Source: Toxorhynchites rutilus septentrionalis (Eukaryota; Arthropoda; Insecta; Diptera; Culicidae). From it: DNA of 64,000 nt. Location: assembly GCF_029784135.1 (NCBI RefSeq), contig NC_073745.1, forward strand, positions 281,825,803 to 281,889,802. The letters are read 5' to 3'. Positions within the stretch are counted from its first letter, which is position 1. Every line of letters begins with the position of its first letter. The translations under genes and the position numbers were made by a program. Below are positions 54,315 through 64,000 of the stretch, piece by piece. The notes under the pieces are model-generated. The model was not told where the DNA came from and made no database searches. It saw nothing but the letters and a program-made list of their open reading frames with translations.

Positions 54315-57300
54315 GTGTCCAATTTGCCCTTTTCTCTCCCCCAACACCTTCCTCCCGCCCCCTGGAGAATGTAATTCATTCACCGTCTACCCATCCCGTG
54401 GGGGACGGTTAATGTGTCGCTGTTCATTTATGGCGAGTGACGCCGTGCGTGTCGTATCCCATTCATGTCTGTGTGTTTATTTTTGTATGTACAATATATT
54501 TGTTACCCTTTTTATGCTTATGTCTTATTTTGTCTGAATCCTTTGAGCGTTTTAAGTTAAGTGCCTACCATTGGCTTAGTATGTTATATTTTATCACGTT
54601 TACCCTCGTAATTTTGGAAGCATTCATAAAACATCTGACAAGGGCTATACAAGCAAAATTATGGATACTTCACCTTTTCTGTCGCACCATCATACCTCAA
54701 GCACGTTCAAAATGGAAACCCTGTGTCTAACCTCTTGCTGTTGTGAACCACCCTGTCGGATGTAGAAATATTCGCTACACGTGTCCTCACAACTAATTCA
54801 ACATTTTTGGAAAATCTCTTACAGGCATCGGTGGAAGTGCGCGAGGCAGGCAAACGGGCAGTAACCCAGCTCCAATCAAACACCCCAAATTTGCTGCACC
54901 TGAACCCAGGAACACTGATCAAGCAGGGCATACACGTGAATGACCGCGACAGTATGAGTTCCAGCGCCGCACAAAATAATGACAAGTTAACCATCATTCA
55001 CTATAACGATGTGTACAACATTGATGCCACCTGCAAGCAGGAACCGATCGGTGGAGCGGCACGCTTCTGCACTGCGATCAAATCCTTCGGACACCTTAAT
55101 CCCCTGGTGCTGTTCAGTGGCGATGCGTTCTCGCCCAGTATGCGTAAGTAGTTCTCGCCCGATGATGTATTCTTTGATTGAAACTGTTACAATTTCGATT
55201 TTATTTTAGTTAGCACTTTTACACGAGGCGAGCAAATGGTGCCGGTGCTGAACTCCGTTGGAACGCACTGCGCCGTGTTTGGGAACCACGATTTCGGTAA
55301 GCTAAACTACGTTCTGAATCCCTGGGATGAAGATTTTGATTACAAAATTGAATGTAAAGTCTAAGCAATACAGTTCATCGTCACCATGTTTATCAGCGAG
55401 TCACAGTCGTTAACTTTAACTGAGAGATATTTCTCCCTCGATGGAAAAACTCTTTTAATGTTACATGGCATAAATCATATATATGTCATACATCGTCGTG
55501 AGGTTGTAAATAGTATTTTCATCAGGGCGTTCAATTATATATATTAGGCTGTCAAAAAAGTCCTGCGGTATTTCCGCGAGGTGTCGTTGTAAGCGCGTAG
55601 TTCTAGTTGTATTCATTGTATCGAGTCATACTATAGCTTGTTGGAAAGGTATTTTATAGTCCTTGACAGTGTTTTGTTTGGTTAAGTTGTTCGTGAGTTA
55701 TAGTGTCGCAAATATGGAGCAAAATAAAGAGAAAATCCGACATATTTTACAGTACTACTATGACAAAGGCAAAAATGCATCTCAAGCTGCCAATAAAATT
55801 TGTGCAGTTTATGAACCCGATACAGTTTCCGTTTCCACCGCACAACGATGGTTTCAACGTTTTCGTTCTGGTGTAGAGGTCGTCGAAGATGCGCCACGCT
55901 CCGGAAGGCCTGTCGTCGAAAATTGCGACAAAATCGCTGAATTAGCCGAGAAAGACCGGCATAGTAGCAGCCGTAGCATCGGCCAAGAACTGGGGATAAG
56001 TCATCAAACCGTTATTAACCATTTGAAGAAGCTTGGATTCACAAAGAAGCTCGATGTATGGGTGCCACACACGTTGACGCAAAAAAAACATCTTTGACCG
56101 TATCGACGCATGTGAATCGCTGCTGAATCGCAAAAAAATCGACCCGTTTCTGAAGCGGATGGTGACTGGCGATGAAAAGTGGGTCACTTACGACAACATG
56201 AAGCGCAAATGGTCGTGGTCGAAGCCCGCTGAAGCGGCTCAGACGGTAGCCAAGCCCTCATTAACGGCCAGGAAGGTTCTGCTGTGTGTTTGGTGGGATT
56301 GTCAAGGAATCATCTATTATGAGCTGCTTCCCTATGGCCAAACGCTCAATTCGGACCTGTACTGCCAACAACTGAACCGCTTGAAGGTAGCACTCATGAA
56401 GAAGAGGCCATCTTTGATAAACAGAGGCCGCATTGTCTTCTTTCAGGACAACGCCAGGCCACACACTTCTTTGGTGACGCGCCAGAAGCTCCGGGAGCTC
56501 GGATGGGAGGTTCTTTTGCATCCGCCGTATTGTCCGGACCTTGCACCAAGTGACTACCACCTGTTTTTGTCCATGGCGAACGAGCTAGGTAGTCAGAGGC
56601 CTGTGAAAATTGGCAATCCGAGTTTTTTGCCAATAAGGAAGCGAGCTTCTATAACAGGGGTATTATGAAGTTGGCATCTCGTTGGGAACAAGTCATCGAA
56701 CAAAACGGCGCATATTTGACTTAAAACAAATTATTGTAACTAATTTTATGAACAAATGAAAATTTAAAAAAAAATACCGCAGGACTTTTTTGACAGCCTA
56801 TTATTTTTTTGGCATAATTAAGCTTCCCCTATTTTCGAATAAAATGCATTATTCAAAATTTAAACATTCAAAATATGCTTAAAAGTATGGTCACATGGTT
56901 TCGAAAGTCTTCGTCTTTTGAAGCTATCGACGAATTAACCCATTTGTTGATGTATTTACATGAGCGGAACTGCTGATCAGCCAGACCATCATATCTGGGG
57001 ATTGTGACGGGTAGTGTTGCCGAGATTCCTCGTCGTTGCGTTTGTGAACCACCATTCCGAACCCTCACGAGCGGGTAGGCGATGCCAAACTAGAATTATC
57101 CATTTCCATAGTGTAACGCGATTTATTATTTTTCACTACTCAGCATTAGAAAAGCTATTCAACGAATCTTCCGTTAGCAAGAGCAGCCAAAAATCTCATA
57201 AACTGCAGCTCAACCTACAACTTCTCGAGGTAACGAAATCTGGAGAAGAAGAGAAGCGGATTGAAGAGGAGGAAGAGTACCTGTGGCGAAGATACCAGTT

Positions 57301-60300
57301 GTTAATGCAGGCTGAAGATGGAAAAGATTCTTCGAGCAGCGTGAACGTAAGCGTAAACGTGAACAGATGGAGAAATGGCTCACCAAGAATGCTCAAGTGG
57401 AGGTAAATGGGAACTAGAAGCAGTTTGCCATTGACTGTAAACCTAAACCCTTCTATTTATCTGGGCACTGCACCGGTTTACTCGTATTCAGGAACGAACA
57501 CGATAACATCCTGTGCACCTAAGATGCTTCCGGCAATCCCGTACGAATCGAGTAGTATCTACAGAAATCCACAACAGCATTTGGCTCAAAGCCCAACGGC
57601 ACTCAGCATAATGAAAGGTTTAGCGAAACGGCTGGCTAAAGATTCTGAACTACGTAGAAGAGTAAACGGGCAAATGGAGAGGTACTAACAGAAGCATTAT
57701 ATCTGTAAGGTATCCCCGGAAGATTTGAAGAAGATAAATACGCAGCGGATGCGGCACCTCCCGTGAGGAGTGGTAAAAATCTCAAGAAACACAACAAAAT
57801 TCGGATGGTGTGGGATGCTGCGGCGAAGGCAGGTGGTGTCTCATTCAACTTAAGGGCCTGTCTCTCGTAGAAGTTTTGCCACGTTTCAGGGAAGGCAAGA
57901 TTGCGGTATGTTCCGACGTCTGCGAGATGTTCCTGAGGATTCTTATTCGGGAGATAGACAAATGGTCGCACCAGCTCGGAGGATGACATTCAAGTCAACG
58001 TCATAAATTGCGCGATGTTCGAGGCGACCAGATCGCCATGCACGGCACAATTTGTAAAGAACAAAAATGCTTATGATTACGTGAAATTGTTTCCCAGAGC
58101 AGAAGAGGCATTAGTTAACAATCATAATGTTGATGATTATCTCGATAGCGTCAACTCGGTCGAAGAATCTGTACAACATGTCCAACAAGTACGGTTAATC
58201 CACGCAGCAGCAGGATTCGAATTTAGTAAAATTCTTTCCAACTCGCAAGAGGGGGTCGACCTTCTAGGTGAAACCGAATCATTAAGCAACAAGTCCATAA
58301 ACCTAGAGAAAGATTTTATCTACAAGCGCGTTTCAGGTGTGATGTGGGTTCCTACAGCAGATCACTTTACTTTCGATCAAACAGAATTGGAAGGCGTTTC
58401 AAGTCCTAGGAACCGTAATGAAGCTGTACGATCCACTGGAATTTGTGGCACATCTGCAACATGGATTAAGCAAGGACGATTTCGCGAAAGCAGAACAGAT
58501 ACTTTGGCATGACGGCATTTGCGTTGACAGAAGCAGTTCATTGTACTCGCTGTTTCCTTTTATGGATGAATCCGGAGTTATTCGAGTTCGAACCCAGATG
58601 GTAAACGCACCAAACATTTCATATGCAACGAAATATCCGGTCGTGATGCCTAGGGATCATCATATTAACCTTCTTTTGGTACATTTCTTCATCATCGGTT
58701 TCTACACGCCAATGGAGGAACAGTCTGTAACGAACTGCAGCAGCAATTTTACATACCCAAGCTTTTAGTGCTGGCACGGAAAGTAGGCCAAAAGAGTCAA
58801 CACTGCAAAATAAAGAAGGCAGTCCCCAAGGCACCGCAAATGGGACCACTGCCCAGGGTACGCCTAACACCCTTTATCCGACCGTTGACATATGTCGGCG
58901 TAGATTACATGGGGCCATTCAGTGTAGTGAAGAGGTGGATCTGTCCGTTCACCTGTCTTACTGTACCGGCTGTACATCTCGAGTTAGTCCACAGTCTGTC
59001 ATCGACTGCCTGCGTGATGGCATTCAGCCAAAAGAGGCGCGCCAATGAAGATATTTTCGGACAAGGGTACGAATTTCGTGGGAGCCAAGTGGTTCGAAGC
59101 ATCTAAGCCGCTGGAACCTGGAGATCTGATGACAATAATCGATGAGCAAGCAAGGAATCGTTGGGAACGAGGGCGAATATTGAAGTCCTTTCCGGATACA
59201 TCTGGGCAAGTGGTGCATGCTATTGTGCAGACTGCCAGGGGAGTGTTCGCAAAAATTGTGCTTTCCATTCAGTCCGCATTAAGAGCATTTACACAATATC
59301 AGTGTGAGTCCCCGCTCCCAAAGATATATATTGTATAAAAAGAAAAGAAATTCAACAAAAGAAGTTTCCACCTTTGACTTGGCTAGTTCCCATGTTGAAA
59401 CTAACGAAAATTGGGAGCATCCCCATTTTTCCATACATCTGTTCTACCCATTTGCAGACAACATTCTTTTCAGAAGCTAAGAGGCTTGCAGAAGATTTGC
59501 AAGATACATAGGAAGACTGGAAGAATGGAAACAAAACAAATAGCAGTGCAATTTGATTCGATGGGTGCACCGAGACGATTTTCGTGCCGTCTGGCAATAT
59601 TTTTTTTCACAAAAGCCATTGGTGTAATTTTGATTATTGGCGTTACAGAAACCTAATCTTCAAGAACTATTTTTTTTTCCATTCTTCCGTTTTCCAGAAA
59701 ATGACAAAAAATCAAAAAAAGGCCAAACCTGCAACTTGTAACGAGGTTCAATTCAATGGTTTTTTCCTACATCACAATGTGTAATCTGTTATCAAAGTAC
59801 AGTGGAACCTCGATTATTTGCGACAGTGAGTTCCATTATAAATCTATAGATCTTCCTGGAATTTGTAAGTGAGTGAGGTTCATGGTCTTTTTTGACGTAG
59901 AACAACGTCTTTCATTAAGGGTGCCAAATCAGAAAACAGGTCACGTTTTTATGAAATAAAGTTAACGTTAATAACTATTTTTGCCGCGAACGGATTTTGG
60001 CGATTTACATACTAAACGAATCGGAAATTCCCTAAGATTTGTTCGATATGCTATACATTCGAATCCCCTAGTTTTTAAATGGTTAAAATTCATGAAAACT
60101 TTAAGCGTTTCCATTTTCCCATACATTTGTTCTGTCCATTTGTGTGCTTTCCCGAACAGAGTTGTCAATAACGAGCAACGAAAGGGAAATCCTAGGATTT
60201 AAAATCTCCGTGAACAAAGGAAAAGAAGAAGAATGAAGGGGAACACTTGCCTAGAGTATAAACAGTGGATATCGCTGAGGCAAACTTTTATTCGGCATCG

Positions 60301-63300
60301 GACTGTTGAGCGATCCAGATCAATTTGCTTTCGCTGCGCTTCGATCTAAGATTGGACCCCACCAGTGGTAATCCAACTTGGATATTGTCGTGTGTTTTTT
60401 TCAGTTCGTTTTTCGCGTTATTCGTAACGTGTGTTTTTCTTTCCGCGTCATAAATTAGACGCTTCGCGTAATGTGTGATGTGCAAGAAGAAGAGGGAGGC
60501 AGGCTCGAGCCCTGCAAAAAACGAACGCATTGCCAGGGGCAATAAAATTTCGAGGTAAGCATCATCTAATGATGCACGCAGGGGTACGACTAAAACGTCA
60601 AATCCCTCATATTGCCAGTGTACCCAATATTGCTGCGGCTCACTGACATTTTGGTTCTATCAATTACTGTTGTTTACAACTCGGTCCGGTTATATAGTCG
60701 AATAGTGGCTAACTTTAAACTCCATGTTAAATGTGAACACCTCCATGTGAAACCGAAATATGAAAATCGCTCATGCAGTTAGAATAAAGCAGCGCATTTT
60801 TCGATTTCAATCCTCGTAAATGATATGTTGATAAACAAATGACGCCATATTGATTTTGATTTTGGGTAGCCTATATTCAATTGATGTCTAACCCCTGGAT
60901 GCACGCGATGTTGGTGCAGTGAAAAGTGCTCGCACTGAACCTAAGACCACTGAACCGAGCCTTCGCGAGTGTGACACTGCATCGAACAACAGCGAAGTAG
61001 GCGACTTCGACGCGTCGGTCGAAAATGTAAACGCCGTTACCCTGGCAGCAACCAAAATCAAGGTCCCCCCGCTGGTGGTGAAGGCGGTCGCTCTTGACAA
61101 ACTCATCAACGAATTCGGATCGATGGGTGTTACAGCAGAGTACAAGCTGTGTGGCATAATTCAGTCTTTTTCCAAGCAGGGCTTCGTTGGTGCCTTTGAC
61201 ATTGCATCAATGCATTAAACTGACGTTATGGCGAAGCAGGCGTTAGGTACAACCTTAAAAAATTATTTGTGGAATACCAGGCATCTTGAATGTCGTACTG
61301 GAATGTAATAAGTTATTTGGGTTCGCGGGCCAGTCGCAAAACTGCCTCCAACTAGGATTGCATATGCGTTAATTTTGATAATAATGAAGCAATGCTACTG
61401 TTTTCGAGGTTGTTGATATTAACAAAAAGAGTGTAGTTTGCTTGTTTAGTCACCAAGAAGGAAGTAATTGTCGTTCTGGATTTTGTATGTGATTAGGTTT
61501 GGCTTGCCAGTAGCAAAATGCAACTTTTTTCGAGGCCAGTAATATTAACAGAAGCGTTTCTTTTGAGAATAGCGCAAAATGATGAGAAGTGTTTATATTC
61601 CTAGTAGTTTCAAGCCACCAATGTATGGCTCTGTATACATGTTATGGCGAGCGCTTGTTTGGCGCTTGGTTTATGTTATACAAACGATGCCTAGAGGTGC
61701 GATTCCACTGAGGCAATACTAAATAACATGTAGCATGATATTTGATACTTGCAAGTGTTGTCATTGTTGTTGTTTCCATGCGATGCCAAAGATATATTGA
61801 TGTAGTTATGTGGAATAATGGTGCTGGTGCAACATGTATATAATCGACTGCAGCCGAGTCTATGTCAATTGCGAAAAAGGCCACAGGAATAGCGTTCGAG
61901 GTAAATTTTCAATGCATTGACATGAAATAAATTGCGACATAAGATCAGCTAGTTTATTGTTCTGCGAGGGCAAGAATGAATCATTAATCAATTATCGTCA
62001 ACTGATGCTACAAGGACAAAAATATTTCAGAGATTAGTCTACTATGCAGTTGTTTCTAAAATTCCACAGCATTTTAGAATAATATCCGAATGTATAAACG
62101 AGCGACTTATAAAAAACAACAGCGTAGTCCTATGTCAACAATGCGGTCGTATCTTGGACACAACCTCCTATAATTTTCTTTTTTTGTCATGGCTTTTATA
62201 TTATTGGGCCACCGGTGTACACGACCACATAGATGGATAGTTTAATGATTTCTGTGTTGATAAATCATAGTTTTGATGCTCAAACTTATTTTTTTCGTGT
62301 TTGCACCTCATTCTAAGTCCTTTATTGCGTTATCCGCGTTGAGCTTGCCCGACTATTCCGCGGATATTCGGGATTCTCCTGTAATATTGTAGAAATGTTT
62401 ACATATTTTTAAATTTTGTAGGGTTTTGTTTTTTGTTATGTACTTACCGCACATAGTTGCTTTGAACCGATTTTTATGCCCAATAAAGTGATACAAATTT
62501 AATCGAAATTGATAGTAGGTGATAGCTAATAGACTATGCTATCATTTGATGACAAATTCTTACAATATGGTTGCTTTCCAAAGCCATGAAAAATTATCGA
62601 AGTTGTTGTTCGGTTTTTCGAACGTTTGGCATAAAACGGGTTAGACCAGACATTTTTGTGTTATCTTAAAATAATTTTTATTCTGTTTTAGTTTTATTCT
62701 GGATATACAGGCACGATGTCCGATTGATCCTTGAAAAATAATTATTTGCTTCCAGATCACGGCCTGGACGTGCTCGCCGAGTGGGTCGAGAAGACCACCT
62801 TCCCTTGGCTCATGTCGAACGTAGTGGACAATGAAACCGGTAGACCGCTTGGAGGCGGTAAAATTACACACATTCTGCACCACAACGACATCAAAGTGGG
62901 TCTGATTGGCCTGGTGGAGAAAGAGTGGCTCGATACACTGCCAACAATAGATCCCAATGAGGTTACCTATATTGATTTCATCAAGGCTGGAAACCAGCTG
63001 GCGGACGAACTGCACAATCAAGGGTGTGATGTGATCATTGCACTGACCCACATGAGAACACCGAACGACATTGAACTGGCCAAGCACAGTGGACACATCG
63101 ATCTGATCCTTGGTGGGCATGATCATGTGTTTGAGATTTTGAACATCAATGATACACACGTGATCAAGTCGGGTACAGATTTCCGACAATTTTCCCGTAT
63201 CGGTATCAACACTGACCGGAATGAGCACGGAAAAATCAGTGTCTCGGTAGAGAAAATAGACGTTAGCTCAACAAAATACAACGAAGATCCGACGCTGAAG

Positions 63301-64000
63301 GAGGAGCTGAAAAAATACTCAGAAACTATTGAGTCCAAGATGGATGAAGTGTTGGGAACGTTTTCGGTTGAACTGGAGGGAAGATTTGCGGTGATACGTA
63401 CGTCAGAGACGAATTTGGGCAATTGGATTTGTGACGTCGCGTTGGCGGCTACCGGAGCGGATGCAGTTATGATCAATTCCGGAACATTCCGGTCCGATCA
63501 AGTCCACCAGGCAGGACCGTTCACGATGCGTGATTTGGTTAATATTATACCGATGCAGGATCCATTGATCGTGCTCGAAGTAACAGGCAAAGTACTACAC
63601 GAGGCTCTGGAAAATTCTGTATCGACCTATCCGAAACTGGAGGGTCGATTTCCACAGATAGCGGGAATGTCTTTTGCATTTGATCCGACGCAACCGCCGG
63701 GGCGAAGGGTCGAACCCAGGCTTGTTCGTATCGGTGACGAATGGCTCAAGATGGATCAAACGTACACCCTATGCGTGAAGAGTTACATCTACGGAGGTTG
63801 TGATGGTTACACAATGTTCAAAGGCTGCAAAGTGTTGATGGATGATGATGCCGCGCCAGAGCTTGGTCTAGCGATTCAGAATCACTTCAAGGCGATCGAT
63901 GTGCGAATGGGCAAGACGCATCACACAAAACACCGACAATCACTGGTTACTCTGTCGCGACGGCACAGCATGATTCAGATGCTTGAAAATCTAGAGCTTG
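54186..64000 (+). CDS. 5'-nucleotidase-family metallophosphoesterase, spliced, open at window end
   Basis: Exons 54186-54314, 54825-55143, 55210-55296 and 62756-64000 join in frame to at least 593 residues. The family removes phosphate from nucleotides using two metal ions. The metal-binding set is visible: HYND at about residues 102-105 (LTIIHYNDVYNID), SGD near 141-143, GNHD near 174-177 (CAVFGNHDFDHGL, built across intron 3), ALTHMR in exon 4 and GGHDH near 298. The C-terminal substrate domain shows NLGNWICDV, SGTFRSD, LVNIIPMQDPLIVLEVTGK and YGGCDGYTMF near 525. No signal peptide or membrane segment is seen in the first 90 residues, which suggests a cytosolic enzyme and not the secreted salivary apyrase type. 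The start is the first ATG after an in-frame stop. The sequence ends mid-gene. Exact substrate unknown. Confidence 0.9.
54825..55143 (+). CDS. nucleotidase exon 2
   Basis: Acceptor CTCTTACAG at 54824. It encodes ASVEVREAGKRAV through LVLFSGDAFSPSM plus one base. Donor ATGC|GTAAGT. Contains the first metal-binding motif and SGD. Confidence 0.9.
55210..55296 (+). CDS. nucleotidase exon 3
   Basis: Acceptor TTATTTTAG at 55209. It encodes STFTRGEQMVPVL through GNHDF. Donor TTCG|GTAAGC opens a 7,459-bp intron filled with transposons. Confidence 0.9.
55544..56801 (+). mobile_element. D34D mariner element, near complete
   Basis: 1,258 bp with ends TTAGGCTGTCAAAAAAGTCC (then TGCGGTATTT) and the mirror at the right end, where the outermost base differs. 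TA flanks at 55542-55543 and 56802-56803. It lies in intron 3 of the nucleotidase gene, same strand. Confidence 0.9.
55714..56724 (+). pseudogene. D34D mariner transposase, frameshifted
   Basis: Starts MEQNKEKIRHILQYYYDKGK. Helix-turn-helix regions (ASQAANKICAVYEPD and SSRSIGQELGISHQTV) surround the GRP linker APRSGRPVV. An extra A in the run at about 56085 shifts the frame after WVPHTLTQK. The catalytic half resumes with FDRIDACESLL, then VTGDEKWVTYDN (first Asp), FFQDNARPHTSL (second Asp) and YCPDLAPSDYHLF (third Asp), 34 residues after the second. All three acidic residues are present. A small deletion near 56590-56605 breaks the C-terminal region before EQVIEQNGAYLT. It belongs to the group of Mboumar-like mariners, as far as I recognise. 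Confidence 0.88.
56802..57013. other. intron sequence, nothing recognised
   Basis: Short AT-rich spacer between the mariner and the BEL/Pao relic; an LTR could lie here but no paired copy was identified. Confidence 0.3.
57014..59275 (+). pseudogene. BEL/Pao LTR-retrotransposon gag-pol relic
   Basis: Collinear decayed pieces: a gag coiled-coil-like region (57014-57406, KRIEEEEEYLWRRYQLLM), RT start (KIRMVWDAAAKAGGVSFN near 57770 and VLPRFREGKIAVCSDVCEMF near 57880), RT palm with DDYLDSVNSVEE (58015-58300, after SPCTAQFVKNKNA), SLYSLFPFMDESGVIRV and PVVMPRDHHINLLLVHFF (integrase N-terminal part), LPRVRLTPFIRPLTYVGVDY with MGPF (integrase core, first Asp), FSDKGTNFVGAKWFEA and the C-terminal domain EPGDLMTIIDEQARNRWERG. 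Many frameshifts, stops and deletions (protease region not seen). The order gag-RT-integrase fits BEL/Pao. LTRs were not found. It lies in intron 3. Confidence 0.85.
59262..59500 (+). repeat. element-end fragment shared with 31720-31800, then R5 piece
   Basis: CCGCTCCCAAAGATATATAT then TGTATAAAAAGAAAA recurs at 31760-31795. It may be LTR-derived sequence of the neighbouring BEL relic. From about 59395 GGAGCATCCCCATTTTTCCA then TACATCTGTTCTACCCATTT resembles the R5 repeat at 60110-60140. Confidence 0.45.
60579..60897. mobile_element. hAT-type MITE, 319 bp
   Basis: GATGCACG is duplicated exactly at 60571-60578 and 60898-60905. The ends are CAGGGGTACGAC and the reverse complement CAGGGGTTAGAC. 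Copy 1 of the host repeat (around 50845, CTAATGATACACGCGATGTT in minus-strand sense) is the unoccupied site. Non-coding. Confidence 0.88.
60919..61218 (+). pseudogene. gag-like ORF1 fragment
   Basis: 100 codons, MKSARTEPKTTEPSLREC to FDIASMH. The KVPPLVVKAVALDKLINEFG and SMGVTAEYKLCG part resembles the segment before the zinc knuckles in Jockey/X-type LINE ORF1 proteins (family recognised from memory). The frame then leaves homology (FSKQGFVGAFDIASMH), with no zinc knuckles or ORF2, so it is truncated. The upstream part of the same frame is cut by the hAT MITE at 60579-60897. Confidence 0.5.
61253..62755. other. remainder of intron 3, unassigned
   Basis: 61253-62060 is an insertion relative to copy 1 of the gag-like repeat but shows no clear terminal repeats. 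62180-62755 is AT-rich intron DNA leading to the acceptor TTGCTTCCAG. No gene seen. Confidence 0.4.
62756..64000 (+). CDS. nucleotidase exon 4, runs off the window
   Basis: Acceptor TTGCTTCCAG at 62755. 415 codons without a stop from DHGLDVLAEWVEK to the last base. It holds the GGHDH motif and the complete C-terminal nucleotide-binding domain, then a basic His-rich tail (GKTHHTKHRQ) and SMIQMLENLEL at the edge. Confidence 0.92.

Larger units (their letters stand above)
59885..62170 (+). repeat. gag-like retroelement-derived repeat, copy 2
   Basis: Inverted relative to copy 1 at 50411-51537. It runs from TTTGACGTAGAACAACGTC through R5 sequence, a leader (60200-60570) and the gag-like frame at 60919-61218. 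The end (AGAATAATATCCGAATGTAT to AACAATGCGGTCGTATCTTG) is displaced to 62070-62160 by about 0.8 kb of unrelated DNA after about 61250. It also contains a hAT MITE at 60579-60897. Confidence 0.6.

Noticed and set aside
57636..57989. 117-codon minus-strand gene
   Set aside because: Antisense shadow of the BEL/Pao reverse-transcriptase region.
56802..59345. LTR pair around the BEL/Pao relic
   Set aside because: No direct repeat could be matched on both sides; only the possible 3' fragment at 59262 recurs elsewhere.

Overview
This window looks like repeat-rich genomic DNA from an insect, most likely a mosquito of the Aedes/culicine type. The grounds are a spliced eukaryotic gene with GT-AG introns and a very dense, nested population of mosquito-type transposable elements: DD37E, DD41D and D34D Tc1/mariner elements, an RNase H-bearing I/LOA-type non-LTR retrotransposon, BEL/Pao and Ty3/gypsy relics, tRNA-derived SINEs, Helitrons and hAT-type MITEs. 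Species assignment is inference. No database was searched.

The only host protein gene I can support is a 5'-nucleotidase-family metallophosphoesterase on the + strand. It has exons at 54186-54314, 54825-55143, 55210-55296 and 62756 to the window end, where it is still open. Its third intron is about 7.5 kb and holds a Mos1-type mariner, a decayed BEL/Pao gag-pol and a gag-like repeat carrying its own hAT MITE. A candidate non-coding upstream exon (about 40.7-41.2 kb) is speculative.

Layout. 1-9.7 kb: a deeply nested locus. A decayed mariner is followed by an 8.6-kb unit with mariner-like terminal repeats, inside which lie inverted repeats of about 0.85 kb (1142-1979 and 8311-9169). Between these arms is a broken minus-strand gene of an uncharacterised family that I recognise only from other repeat-encoded proteins. 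That gene was interrupted by a DD41D mariner (2768-3990), giving a fused reading frame, and by a hAT-like element with an exact 8-bp target duplication (4750-7361), which itself holds a second DD41D mariner and a 0.57-kb AC-rich tract. 9.7-19.7 kb: mostly unassigned, with a mariner fragment, a TIR element, a Helitron and a small MITE. 19.7-27.7 kb: a large foldback element with a 6.1-kb LINE in its loop; the LINE has a 12-bp target duplication and only two disabling changes. 27.7-35 kb: a hAT MITE, a hAT transposase relic, a DD37E relic, a second copy of the first DD41D mariner and a near-complete DD37E element whose second catalytic Asp is Asn. 36-40 kb: two more Helitrons flanking a hAT MITE with subterminal repeats and a SINE. 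42-53.3 kb: MITEs, a LINE relic, a 75-bp mini-mariner, a gag-like repeat, a gypsy relic and a tRNA-type SINE. 54-64 kb: the nucleotidase gene.

The best candidate for something undescribed is the long-inverted-repeat element at about 1.1-9.2 kb with its unclassified gene. It reads as an autonomous DNA transposon family, now dead here, not as any family I can name.
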